A DNA stretch of 64,000 nucleotides from Tubulanus polymorphus (taxonomy: Eukaryota; Nemertea; Palaeonemertea; Tubulaniformes; Tubulanidae), in assembly GCF_964204645.1 (NCBI RefSeq), contig NC_134030.1, forward strand, positions 4,255,855-4,319,854, in the 5' to 3' direction. The notes beneath the pieces were generated by a model that saw nothing but the letters and a program-made list of their open reading frames with translations, had not been told where the DNA came from and made no database searches. Below, piece after piece: positions 1 to 11,396 of this stretch. Both the position numbers and the translations under genes were made by a program. Every line of letters begins with the position of its first letter. The first letter of the stretch is position 1.

Positions 1-2300
1 ATTGAAAATTCGTTGGTCAGTGGCCAACGATAGAAACAGTATATACGAGTGTACAATTTGTAGTTCAGATATTGCATGTTTTTCCTCCGGTTCTGAAGGT
101 TGTGGATTTCCGATATATCGTTAATTTGGATGTCGTTAAAATGTCACACTGTATTTTATCAACGACACTCTACGCGTGTACGGTCGTGTCGACTTCGGAA
201 TCCAAGCTACGCACAACTCGATGTCAACGAATGATATTGGATAGTTGGATATTGGTTATTGGATATCGGACAGAATAAACACGAATATGATAGGCTTATT
301 TTTCAACTTGACCTACATCCGAAGAAATGGCAGCATCCCACTGTCGGTCGTTTCGGTATGAAATCCGATATCACTACCCATTATGTGCCGTGTATGCGCA
401 GGACTCCTACGAGGTTTTTTTGGTCAGGATGGAAACGAGAATATCAAGTGACACGTAGACCACGTCACCGGATGTGAGAAGATCAGTCAACCGAATGCGT
501 TCACAGATTGTGGAAATATCATATAATACGAAACACGTGGTAGAGTTAACAATATAGAAAAATTCGAGCCAGAAAAAAAACAATAGTACACATAGGGCGC
601 TGGGTTTAGAAAGGATGAGGTTGATCGGAACTAGAATTAAAACAGAATCGATTGGGGCCGAAAACGTATTCTTGAGAAGATACCCGATACGGTTTCTAGT
701 GCTGAAAAGAAATTCTGCAAAGGAATCTGACATCAGGTCGTAACGTATCCGTACGATCGGCGCCATTTTCTTTTTCTTCATGATACGTCTCATCCGGTTA
801 CCTCGTAAAATCTCAATAGACAAAACGATTCTGCGCAACACACCGGGTCGATGCGCGACGTTCATGACAACTTCCGACAAAAATCAATGAATCTCCTGTG
901 TTATTCTAGTCCCCAGTTTTATTTTCTATTCAGACGCGTAACGTATCAAGTTGATGAATCCGTATTGATCCGCGAAACTGCGACGATTCGTATATATAAC
1001 CTACTTGTTTTTCTAAAACCGAATCTAGTTAAATACGGCCCGTATTCTCAATTCAGAGCTCAAAACCCTAAAGCCATCTCTCCAGCAGGCGAGCCAAATA
1101 CATTATCTAAAGATGAGGCAGAGAACAGCCGGGTCCAGTGCACAATAAAGTGTTCTCCATTTTATACAAGTTGCCGACAACTGGGTTTACAGGGTTTATT
1201 CAGTTGAGAAGAAAATACGTTTCCCACAAATCACCCTGTATATTTATAATACTGGCAACTGTTATGATGATAGAAAGTGGCAATGGGTTTGCGATAATGT
1301 TTTCAGGACTATACAATAAACATCCAGCTACCAAAATGACTCGGCACAATTGCTACTCGCGTTTGCTTGCTCAAGAAACAAGAAACAAATATCGCCGGCG
1401 GCCACAACTCACACAACTCACATGAAAAAAGGGAACGCTTTAGTTATTACTGCTTGCTGAACGTGAATGGAAGAAAACCAACCGTCCGTAAACAAAACGC
1501 GCTGGAAAAATGGCCATTTGCTACATTACCATATCCGCCATTAGAGCCCCTGTAACAGTGATTACGATTAACGTTAGTTTGCAGTGTGTGACGATGGTAA
1601 TGGCTTCATCAATCCTGACGGATGTCTAGTGTATTTCCCACTTTTCCGACACGCGCTGCAAACACGGGGAAAGAGAATCAAACGTTAAACGGTGTACGAG
1701 GCGTCAAATGTCGAAGTTTAAGCCAATTTGATGAATAAACTCTCGAAATCAAATCATATTCTCGAACGAATTGAAGTTTTTTGACAAGTTAATCGAAATG
1801 TAGCGTCGTTTCGTACGATACGATACGACATAACGCTATTAGAAGTCTGCGTATAAAGCGCCCGCGACCAGAAAGTGCGGGCTTTTCATAATGAAATGTT
1901 TTTCCGCAGAGAAACAAGACCGTGAGACATCGACGAATGTTTCAACGGAGCCTCTCACCGCTTTTGGCTATAAGAAAAAATCATCGGTTATTACTTCTCC
2001 AAAGCGACGTAATGTTGACAGTCTATCGGAACATATTGATGATTTTTCGTGGCGAAAAAACTTTGAATTTGTCCACGGAACTTAACGGGAGTTGTAGGGG
2101 TGTGGCTATTGAGGAAACCCGAAATTAGTTGTTTTGCCAATCATTGGAATTCGGTAGAAGTTTTTGGTAAAATCGATGACGATCTTTTTAGAAGAATGAT
2201 TCTTATTCTAATACGATGGCTTATCCTATACCAACATGCTTATAGCTTATGAAATATAACGGTGAAACTAACATCTCAAAAATTATGTTTTTCCTCTCAT
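1..2300. other. No convincing gene; upstream region of the LRR gene
   Basis: Several open frames occur on both strands, the longest about 157 codons at 407-880 (-), but their composition is not protein-like, they lack domain signatures and they have no matching splice sites, so I do not call genes. A GC-rich stem (GCCCGC / GCGGGC, about 1859-1885) is followed by TTTT but has no evident role in a eukaryote. A pyrimidine-rich stretch ending in CAG near 2304 could be the acceptor of a 5'UTR exon of the LRR gene. Confidence 0.5.
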
Positions 2301-2593
2301 TTCAGGTGGTGTTGGTTTCTATTTTCTGACTTATTACAGTACCGTGCACTCGTAACAGCTGCGAAAACACAACCGAGCCGTAATACTATACTCTGCGGAG
2401 GCGCTGGACCTACTGCAAATATGAATTGTTAAATACAGTAAAATTGATAACTAATTGCATAGAAAAAACTCGTGATAGTAGAAAAATCGAAAGCTAATTA
2501 TAACACTTTGCGACGATACGTTTGTTTACACTTGTCGATCTCGGTGCCTATGTTGCATCATAAATAATTCAAAACTCGAATTCGCGTTTAAGT

Positions 2594-2682
<89 letters not shown>
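2594..2682 (+). repeat. (AGC)n / (CAG)n microsatellite, about 30 units
   Basis: This is an uninterrupted trinucleotide tract of 89 bases, ending 65 bases before the start codon of the LRR membrane protein gene. It is probably in the 5'UTR or proximal promoter. It is not in frame with the main ORF. Confidence 0.98.
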
Positions 2683-2686
<4 letters not shown>

Positions 2687-2700
2687 TATCTATCATTATT

Positions 2701-2745
2701 ATGGGTTTGCCGTCTGAAATGCGGGAATTCTTACGCGTCTCGTGA
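2701..2745 (+). promoter_or_regulatory. Upstream ORF before the LRR gene
   Basis: A short ORF of 14 codons plus stop starts at the ATG at 2701. Its TGA (2743-2745) ends two bases before the main ATG at 2748. If transcribed in the same mRNA it would affect initiation at the main start. Its presence in the transcript is inferred. Confidence 0.5.
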
Positions 2746-2747
2746 AC

Positions 2748-4859
2748 ATGGATAAAGAACTGTTGACCTGCGCGCTATTGCCGATATTTATCGTGATCGG
2801 GCTGTCAGAAGGCTGGAAATGTATGCACGACTGTTCGTGTCGTCTGAAATGGTACCCGAGCATCAACCGAACGTTGGACACTTTGGACTGTTATAACGTC
2901 GATCTGCATTCGATACCGCGTTTGACCGACGATGCCCGTATCACGGGCTGCCTCCTGAGAGGCGATGATTTCTCTTCGCCTGACAGTCTCGCCGCTCTGG
3001 GGACTTATAAACATGTCATCGCACTTGTGCTAACGCATAATAAAATCAACTCGATGCACAAATGGCCTCTGGTCGGAGACCGCATGCGCCTGTTGCGCCT
3101 AGACGGCAATCTGTTCGATTACCTGCCGCGTAACGCGTTCAAAGACGTGCCCAACTTATCCGTTTTGTCTTTATCGCATAATTCGATAGAATCTGTGCAC
3201 CAGGATGCATACGTCGGTCTTACCAATCTGCGACATTTGAATATATCGTCTAATCGTCTGACATGCGTGAACGGAGCGGCTTTGCGCTCTTTGACTCAGT
3301 TAGAAGTCTTGGATCTGACCGGAAACCTAATAAAAGACTTAGCCGGTGGCCAATTCCGCACTTTGGGTAAACTGACGCACATTTACTTAGGCGGCAACGA
3401 TATTCATTATGTATACGAAGGTGCATTTGCGGGGCTTCATCGGCTGGAGGTGCTCAATCTGGAGAAAAACCACATCAAGATCGTGCCGACCAGAGCCTTG
3501 CAGATATTCCAACTGTTGTCCGAAATTCGATTGAGCGCTAATCATCTATCTCGCTTTCGCCCGGGTGCATTCGAACGGATAAACGTAACGAATTTATTCG
3601 TCGACAAGCTGGACGATTTGGTTCTTGTTGACAAAGGTGCGTTCGTCAACATGCCGCATCTGCAGTCGTTAGCTTTACACGGCAATAAACGACTCGGTTA
3701 CGTCGACGTCGATGCATTCAGCAGGACTCCTAGATTGGAATCGCTGACTCTTCACGGCAACAATCTGAAAGCCATCGAATATAAAATGATCAGACATTTG
3801 CCGAATCTGAGTTTCATCAGTTTTCACAGCAATCCGTTGCGTTGTGACTGCTCGATTTTCTGGATCGTCAACGATATTTTCAAGAAACGTCGCTTCACAT
3901 TTTCACGTTTAGAAGATGCCGTTTGTTCGTCACCGAAAAGCGCCAAAGGCAGTTTGGTCTATCGACACAATCCACAATTCATTCAACGACAATGCAGCCC
4001 CACGATAGTCCCACTATTCGAAAAACGAATAAGCGTTTTAGTGGGCGACAACTTCACGATGGATTGCCGTGCTGTCGGTGTACCCAATGCCCAGTTGACC
4101 TGGATAGACCCGTCCGGCAAAGTATATAGAAATATGACCCACTTCGAGAATAAAGCCGTTTCCCCTTCCGGGACATTGATGTTTGATCGCATACGCGCTA
4201 GCGATCAGGGTATCTATACTTGCGCCGCCGACAACGGGATAGGGGACGATAGACGAAGGGTTCTCGTTATCACGAACAAAATCCACGCTAGCCTACTGGT
4301 CCTCGGTATCCAGGCGACGTCTATTACCGTCACGTGGAACGGTACAACGCCGTTGCTTAGTTACGTGATAATTGTAGAACGTGGGATGAAATCGGAGAAA
4401 TCGCAACGAATTCACATCCGTCCTTATATGCGTGAATATACGCTCAGTAATTTGCTGCCGCTACACCAGTATCGAATCTGTATCGCCGTCCTTGAAAAGT
4501 CCGTAGCAGCGCGCTATCGTCGATGCATTCAAATAACAACTAAATCTATCAGCTATCTTACATCGGGTGTGTTTAATTTCCGAAAATACGTTCTGGGCGG
4601 CGTGTTCGGGGTGCTGGTCGTGGCCGTTCTGGTCGTCATATCTGGATTTTTCGCCTATCGTAAATATCAAAGGAGGCAACGACTTCTGAAAGAACTGTAC
4701 GGCGATAACTTGTCGCAGTTGTTTTTCTCGAGTGTCGACAGCTCGTCGGGAATGACCACGCCAGTGACGTACGAGAACGTCACCGCGCAGGCGTACCAAG
4801 ACGAGGAGGAAGACAGCGCAGACGACATAGCCAGCACGTCGAACTTACAGCTGTCCTGA
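2748..4859 (+). CDS. LRR-Ig-FN3 single-pass membrane protein, LRRN-like
   Basis: This is a single-exon gene of 703 aa. I start at the ATG at 2748; the preceding GTG AAC codons are not needed. Visible in order: a hydrophobic signal peptide (about 1-22), an N-terminal cysteine cap (WKCMHDCSC), about eleven leucine-rich repeats (about 60-360, with LxxLxLSHN-type units), an LRR C-terminal cap (CDC near 366, then CSS and QRQCSP, to about 417), an Ig domain (about 420-510; cysteines near 440 and 492, the second in DQGIYTCAADNG), a fibronectin III-like domain (about 511-599), a transmembrane helix (about 614-636), a basic stop-transfer and a cytoplasmic tail of about 67 aa with a YENV tyrosine motif and an acidic stretch. 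This order matches the LRRN family of neuronal surface proteins, whose coding region is commonly intronless. A role in cell-cell recognition is inferred. Other LRR-Ig receptors (LINGO, Kekkon) lack this FN3 domain. Confidence 0.92.
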   Translation: MDKELLTCALLPIFIVIGLSEGWKCMHDCSCRLKWYPSINRTLDTLDCYNVDLHSIPRLTDDARITGCLLRGDDFSSPDSLAALGTYKHVIALVLTHNKINSMHKWPLVGDRMRLLRLDGNLFDYLPRNAFKDVPNLSVLSLSHNSIESVHQDAYVGLTNLRHLNISSNRLTCVNGAALRSLTQLEVLDLTGNLIKDLAGGQFRTLGKLTHIYLGGNDIHYVYEGAFAGLHRLEVLNLEKNHIKIVPTRALQIFQLLSEIRLSANHLSRFRPGAFERINVTNLFVDKLDDLVLVDKGAFVNMPHLQSLALHGNKRLGYVDVDAFSRTPRLESLTLHGNNLKAIEYKMIRHLPNLSFISFHSNPLRCDCSIFWIVNDIFKKRRFTFSRLEDAVCSSPKSAKGSLVYRHNPQFIQRQCSPTIVPLFEKRISVLVGDNFTMDCRAVGVPNAQLTWIDPSGKVYRNMTHFENKAVSPSGTLMFDRIRASDQGIYTCAADNGIGDDRRRVLVITNKIHASLLVLGIQATSITVTWNGTTPLLSYVIIVERGMKSEKSQRIHIRPYMREYTLSNLLPLHQYRICIAVLEKSVAARYRRCIQITTKSISYLTSGVFNFRKYVLGGVFGVLVVAVLVVISGFFAYRKYQRRQRLLKELYGDNLSQLFFSSVDSSSGMTTPVTYENVTAQAYQDEEEDSADDIASTSNLQLS

Positions 4860-5457
4860 TGATGACGTCATGCACGAAGTTGCAGGCAATGAAATAACCA
4901 TCGAGGCGTATGAGTTGTCACCGTAAATCACAAGTTGAATTGGTTCGATTCTCATGAGACTTTAGCTGTTGTTGGAATTTAACTAATTATATAAATAATT
5001 TTGTTCAATTACTGTGATGCGAACCCAAACTCGAAAACTGTGGTAACACGAGGGAATTATATCTCTATCATCTTACTTATTTCTACAGGATCCCCTATCA
5101 AGGGGATGTTTCGGTTTGCAGTATACTGGTACATTGTGTCGTCACTGCAGTTATAAGATCCAAGAGGTCACGTTATGAGTTCAGCTTGTGATGCTCGCTT
5201 ATTGAAATCTACCGTTGGCGGTAGCGATAATTGCTTACATTGAGAACGACCTTGATTGCTGCTATTGTGAAGAAAATTAGTTTTTCATATCGATATTCAA
5301 GTACAGCTACGATTCATCTTATCAAAACTCACACGTTTGGATCGCAGAATATGCGAGCTGCTTATTTTCACGTATGAATCGTTTATCGGCTGGTAATTTC
5401 TGTGGGTTTAGAATTTCTACAAAATTTCTAAATCAAGCGTATTCGTGTACATTGTTG

Positions 5458-5628
5458 AATAAATATTGATTAGTTCTACGTATTTTAGAATAAATTCTTT
5501 GAACATCACATTTTGATGTAGATTTTCTATATGCTGATGTTGTGTACATAATATATATTGTATATTATAATATTGTGTGTAAATATGATATAATTGAAAT
5601 TGTGTAAAAACGAATCTCCTTCAATAAA
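5458..5628 (+). terminator. Candidate poly(A) signals of the LRR gene
   Basis: AATAAA occurs at 5458-5463 and 5623-5628, giving a 3'UTR of about 600-800 bases. Between 4860 and 6566 I see no other gene. Confidence 0.5.
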
Positions 5629-6233
5629 GAGGTAATATCGAGAATATCAATTCTATATTCAAACGTTTTCATGTTAGGAGATCGGTGACAATCAAAGATT
5701 GAGATAAAAAGGGAATCGCTTCATGTCAGTTCAATAGTACATTCATGCCACCATCTAACTGAACTTCAGCTCCCGAGTACTAAGGTCATTTTCAGTATCA
5801 CCAAAATTCGTTTAGTTCAACCGTTGCTTCTCCAATCACCCGTTTCTACGACAGACTGCGTGTAGGCTACCACTACTGTACGTGCAACTCAGACCTCCTC
5901 TCCATGCCATTTTGTTTTCGCGACATCATAATGTTAACTTATCGCAGATGCCATCTATCGGTAATATGGCATTAAAAGTTTACAGAATCCAACGATTTGA
6001 TAATAAACCTGACCGTTTAAACAGTTCACGGGTAGCTTATGAAAGTTACACATACAGTGGCAAATAATTGCCGGTCGTTTGGTTCTAAAATCGCTCAAGA
6101 TGCTCAGAAAATGATTCAATTTTTTCAAACTTTCTTGGGCCCCCAGACCTTCAAGACTTTGTGCCTACAGCGCTCCCATTGATGTACTAATTACGCGTAG
6201 GTCTTTGGTTTGTTCCGGGTTTCATTTGTACAC

Positions 6234-6265
6234 CATGGACGTATAAACTAGTTTATACGTCCATG
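6234..6265. repeat. Perfect 32-bp palindrome upstream of the lipoxygenase gene
   Basis: The sequence from CATGGACG to CGTCCATG is a perfect inverted repeat with no spacer, centred on ACTAGT. It lies about 300 bases before the lipoxygenase-like start codon. It could be a dimeric protein site or a small mobile element end. Confidence 0.9.
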
Positions 6266-6566
6266 ATAATACAAATTATTTCAATTTGGCCATATGATAA
6301 TGTCGAGGGTTGGCCTCATATGGAGACATAGTATATATGCATAGTCATTACTCAACGAAAGATGGAATGTAATTAATCGCATTCGATGTCCAGTTGACAA
6401 TCCCACGTACATTTTTATGTTGTGATTATGCTGGTGCACCGGTGGTCCAAATGTATCCTTGATCTAAACATAACGATCGCATCGACCCTTTTCATTTGAG
6501 CCGTTCAACTCGTTCCGCGCACATTGGACTCTCTCGACTCAGTTCCGAGTAACATCTCAACTTGTC

Positions 6567-9500
6567 ATGGGTAATATCGTAAACGCGGTGAAAGTATTTC
6601 GCTCGCCGGTCGTCGTGACCGTGTGGACGGGTGAGCGCCCGAAGTCCGGTACCGACTGTGTGATCAGGCTGAAACTGTATGATCAGGCAGGTACAGCCCT
6701 ACCTGAAGTGGAGCTCGATAACTTTTTGCTGGATGATTTTGAAAGAGGAAATGAAGATGAATTTGGTATACCAGCTGATTTTCCCGAATTCCTTGGAATC
6801 AGGTACGACTTATAGATAGCAGTTTGTTCATAATAATTGATGAAGTGAATTTAAGTCAAACAACGTGTTCAAACTCTTTATGAGTAAGATGATAATAATT
6901 AAAGTATTTAATGCCAAAAAGAGGCATCAGAACTGAAAGGACAAACTTAAAGAGGCACATGATAGACACTGAATATGAAGTCACTTGGGAGTCTTGATTT
7001 AATTTGACTCTCTGAGTTTAAACATTGAAAATGAAGTGATTTATCTCAATAGGTATCTCTCACACTGTGGAACATGACTTTATTTCACAGTTGTGAGTTA
7101 AACTCTGGTTAAAACAAGTTCATTTTCAATGCGTTAACTTTGAGTCATTTTTCAATTCGCCGTGGAACCTAGATTCCCGGCACTAAGCGGCCATTTTCTT
7201 GCTTTGATTTATTGTGAGAATCTTACACTTCAGCAAAATGGAGATTTTCACTCGGGCCTCGGGTTTCGACCCTAAATGGTTCGCCAACAGAATCCAAATA
7301 CACGACAAGAGAACGAGCAAGTTTTACGAGTTTCCTATTTTGCGTTGGATTCAACCGGATGTGACCTGGAATGTTTCGCTGTACGACACGTCACTTCCGG
7401 TCGCGGATAAAAATCCGGAGCAGCGCGCAAAGGAATTGGCGGAAAAGAAGGAATTGTATAAACTGACCGTCAAGGTTGAAGGTATGCCTGTCCAAATCGA
7501 TACATTGACGGAGGACGAGTTTTTCGATGATAAAGCTAAGGTAAATATGATTTTGTTATCAATGAGAAATTGATAATGGTATGAAGGAAAAAGGGACGAA
7601 AAATGACTCTTCTAATGAATGTTTTCTAGGCGGCGTCAGCGTGGACTAAAGTCGGGGTGTTTGGTGAAAAGGCGGCAATGAAAGTGATGGCTAAAGATAG
7701 ATGGGAAGATCTTCATCAACTGGCCGCTGTTTACAGAACGATTGGACTGGATGCACCAAAGGTAGCGAAGAATCAAGCTTAAAACATCCCAATCAACCAT
7801 GTTTTTTTAGATTTCCATTTGCGCTATTGTTCAATTTATGCACTACCCTTGTATTTACACAGAGTTTAACAAACTGGAAAACTGATGAACACTTCGCCGC
7901 TCAACGACTGAGTAGTTGCAGCTCAAACTTATTAGCCCAATGCGCGAGCGGAATTCCAGCTAAGTATGTTATGATGCGAAGGCAACTGGCAGCGAAATGT
8001 GCACTGCCAGTTTTTGCCAGTGTCCATATAAACCGCGATCACACGGAGACGATTTGGCCCGGGTCAAACTGGTCCGAGAGTGGGTTCACACACATCACTA
8101 CTAACCAATGTTGTGGCAGGCTGTGTTGTCTGACGTTTTCGGTTGGGCCAAATTTGGTATCAGCGAGAACGGATGTGGCCCGGGTCAAAAATGCTCTTGG
8201 GGCGATCGCGGTTATATTTCAATGCACGTCAAATATATACACGCAGACGAACAAAATACATATAAACGACCATTTTTTTCAAGTTTCCCGGTAACTGAAG
8301 ATATGGTGAAACCGCTACTCGACGGCGAAACATTGGAAGACATCAAAACACAGAACCGCTTGTTTATCGTTGATTTGAAGATTCTCGAAGATATTAAGTG
8401 TCCAGACGATAGACCAGTTAGTAATCAGTTTCCTTTGGCTTTCGGTAATGTATTGTTAATGTGCAAGGGATCACAAATTGGTCATTGCCGGAACCCGGTA
8501 CAATTAAGCTGGTACCCATTATATCAAGACCAGCAGATACTTGCCGAAATAAATAGACATGGCCGGTTTATAGGGTTTTATTTTAATGTGTGTATGTAGG
8601 GGCGGGTACATATTGCTTGTCGGAATAAAAGGTAAAACGTTATGTATAACTTTTCTTACTATTTGTTATTGCAGCTATGCGCTCCCATGGCACTTTTCTT
8701 CCTGAATAAATCCAAAGTTTTGATGCCGCTTGCGATCCAGCTGTACCAGAAAGAAGGGGATGATAACCCCGTAAGACGGCTTCAATTTCACCTTGCAAAA
8801 AATGCTTTCAATTCTTAATTTCAATTTGATTACGAAAAACTCTTAGGCACAAAGCTTCATGCAATATTGACAAGCAAACATGAAACTCATTGATAACTAA
8901 TTAGATTTAATTGTTGGTTTATGGACATATGGATATATATTCAATCTTTTAGATATTTTTGCCGACTGATGACCCATACGTGTGGCTTTTGGCGAAAATG
9001 TGGTTTAATAACGCCGATTGCGCTTATCACCAAGCACTGTCGAATATCTGTAATTATCGATGAGTCTATGAAAGATGAGAATATGTCGTTACATTGATAA
9101 TAAAACGGATCGGTCATAACTAACTGATTTTCCAGTTAATTCTAATGTAAATGGATATTACTTATCACAACTTATATTTTTTCACAGGTTTCACCCATCT
9201 TGCGATGGAAAGCGTCGCGTTGTGTACAAATCGTAATATATCACCGTCGCATCCGATATATAAACTACTGGCTCCACATATCCATAACCTTCCTATTGTC
9301 AATGGGTTAGTATTCAACGGTTCGCGTAATGGCTTGTTCATTTTTTGGCAGGATCCAAGTCGCTGCGCTGCAAAAAGAACGTTTACTTTCTCTAAGAATA
9401 AGATTTCCAATGATTTGAAGAAACCATCCAAATATTATTGTTTTAGTAATTCAAAGTCTACTGTTGCCTGCACATGTTGAATCTTAATGAATCTAAACTT

Positions 9501-11396
9501 TGACGATTGATATTAGCCAGCCGGTCATTCGACTATGTCAATATGGTTCCATGGTGTAGTGGTTATCACATCCGCTTTACACGCGGAAGGCCTCGGGTTC
9601 GAGCCCCGATGGAACCTTGTTTTTACAGCTATTTTTTCTAACATATTCCATAGTTTCTTTTCTTTTTATTTCATTTCAGCTTGACACGAAGCAAGTTAAT
9701 GGCGGCTGGTGGCTGGATTGACAAGACGATGACCATTGGCCGAGAGGGAGCGCAACAGCTTATCATAAAAGCGTAAGTGAGGGGGTACTCAACCATCATA
9801 TCTCAAAAAATGATGTTGCCCTGCCAGTTTCATAGTCAGGTTATTATTCTATTTTGATAGTTGGAAGGAATGGCGAATTGACGCAGATGGAATTCTGATG
9901 AATTCTCTCACATTCAAAGGTGTAAGTAACATCGTATGGTAGGTCCAGGTAGAACGTCATTCCCGTACAAGATGAATATGTAGAAAATCCCACAATAGGT
10001 CAAGAAAAAAGATATATTGTCTTATATCTAAATCTTCTGATAGAACATTTCGTCTTTTTGTTTGGACTAATTGTGAGATTTTCTTCACAGCGGTGTTTGA
10101 TTCATCTCTTCCGTTGATACATAATCATCAATCACACAAAACTTTTCCGTGCTCAGTAACGCAATGATTATATCTCTATTTTCTACAGGTGGAAAGTGAA
10201 TCAGTTTTACCTGATTATCACTATCGAGATGACGCGGTTCTGATATTTGACCTCATCAAGGTCTATGTCGAAGAGATCGTTAACCATTATTACAGTAAGC
10301 ATCGATATCTATCCAATACGTCGCATCAGATTTTCAACTTTCGATTCTCTTGGAATTAGAATACATAAGTGTTATATGCAAACCTGATGAATCTCTTCTG
10401 TATTGCAAAAGAAACGGATGATGCTGTAGTTGCGGACCACGAACTACAGGCCTGGGGAGCAGAACTTGCAGCACCTCACGCCGACGGAGCAGGATGTGGC
10501 ATTCAGGTACGTTGCAGCAAATTGTGTGGCCCATAAATGACGCTATCTTTCAGAACTTATCGCTGATCTTTGTTTATAAAATGAGCCTGAATTGTTTCTA
10601 AACGTTTTTGTTTAAAATGAATTATCATCATTTGCTAAATTCATTTAGAAAACGTCGCACATCACAATATTATTTCCAGCAGATTCAGTGTCAGGCAAGG
10701 AGTTTCTGGCCTGCCAAATTAATTGAAGTTTAAGCGAGTAACAAAGATTCTGTTGATTCTATATATCTTTCTAGGGCGTTCCCGGCGATGGTAAGTTTGA
10801 AAAGAAGAGCGACCTCGTACAATTGTTGAATACTATTGTGTATATCTGTTCCGCTGGATACGCGGCCGCTAATTATGCCCAGTACGAGACGTACGCTTTC
10901 CCGCCCAACTATCCAACGATTCTCAATGGAAAACCACCTTCAGATAAGGTAGGTAGATTGATCGATGCGCCATCGGCCTTACTGTTATAGATACTAAATC
11001 TCGTCGTAAAATACTGGACGTTTCTTTAAACAGAAAGCGTTGACCGAAAGAGCAATAGTTGATGCGATCCCGTCGATAGAGCAGTCGTTAGACGTGATGG
11101 TAGTGACGCAATTGTTGAGCAAACGAGTCTCGAAAGCACTCGGTGACTTCGATGTGCTATACATCTACGAACCAGAAGCGCTGAAAATCGTTCAAAAGTG
11201 AGTAAAACACCCCGATACATTTCTATGAAATCGACTTAGATCTCAACAATTCTGAACGCCTTTTGTGTTTATCCATCGCAGGTTCAAAGATGGTCTGAAG
11301 AAAGTAAGTGTTGCGCTAAAAGAACGTAATGCCAAGCGGGCCAGGCCTCACGTGATATTGGATCCGGTTGACATACCGAACTACATCAATCTTTAA
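6567..11396 (+). CDS. PLAT/lipoxygenase-family protein with altered iron ligands
   Basis: Fifteen exons join in phase to 675 aa, the usual length of an animal lipoxygenase: 6567-6802, 7234-7540, 7630-7761, 7863-7963, 8284-8416, 8675-8770, 8953-9049, 9188-9305, 9680-9772, 9861-9921, 10189-10294, 10412-10506, 10775-10948, 11034-11197, 11282-11396. An N-terminal PLAT domain (about 1-115) is followed by the helical lipoxygenase domain, with family landmarks such as IPANFPVTEDMV, MPLAIQLYQ, WLLAK, SHPIYKLLAPH and YHYRDD. Active enzymes oxygenate polyunsaturated fatty acids using iron held by three His, an Asn/His and the C-terminal Ile. Here those positions read N366, H371, Y554, N558 and L675, so three of five ligands are changed. 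The frame is intact, so I infer a non-catalytic or altered pseudoenzyme rather than a pseudogene. The substituted codons lie in clear reading frame; the N366 codon is four bases from a splice junction, but the junction restores the family phase. Confidence 0.93.
8032..8220. repeat. Inverted-repeat element in lipoxygenase intron 4
   Basis: Two arms share the motif TTTGGCCCGGGTCAAA or its imperfect complement, with AATTTGG and GTTCACAC segments. Related pieces occur near 20290-20400, 31600-31850, 32760-33015 and 56580-56760. It is probably a short non-autonomous DNA transposon. Confidence 0.5.
9545..9616 (+). tRNA. tRNA-Val (anticodon UAC)
   Basis: A 72-base cloverleaf folds fully: acceptor stem GGTTCCA / TGGAACC, D arm with GTGTAGTGGTTATCAC, anticodon stem TCCGC / GCGGA around the loop TTTACAC (anticodon TAC), and T arm TCGGG TTCGAGC CCCGA. 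The internal A and B box promoters for RNA polymerase III are present, and TTTTT at 9620-9624 is a standard terminator. It has no intron. It lies on the same strand inside the intron between exons 8 and 9 of the lipoxygenase-like gene, ending 63 bases before exon 9. It reads GUA valine codons. Confidence 0.96.

Noticed and set aside
407-880. 157-codon open frame on the minus strand
   Set aside because: It has low-complexity hydrophobic runs, no recognisable domain, no splice or promoter context, and overlapping frames on the other strand look equally plausible.
1859-1885. GC-rich stem followed by TTTT, like a bacterial terminator
   Set aside because: The window is clearly eukaryotic; the stem is short and no Pol III gene precedes it.
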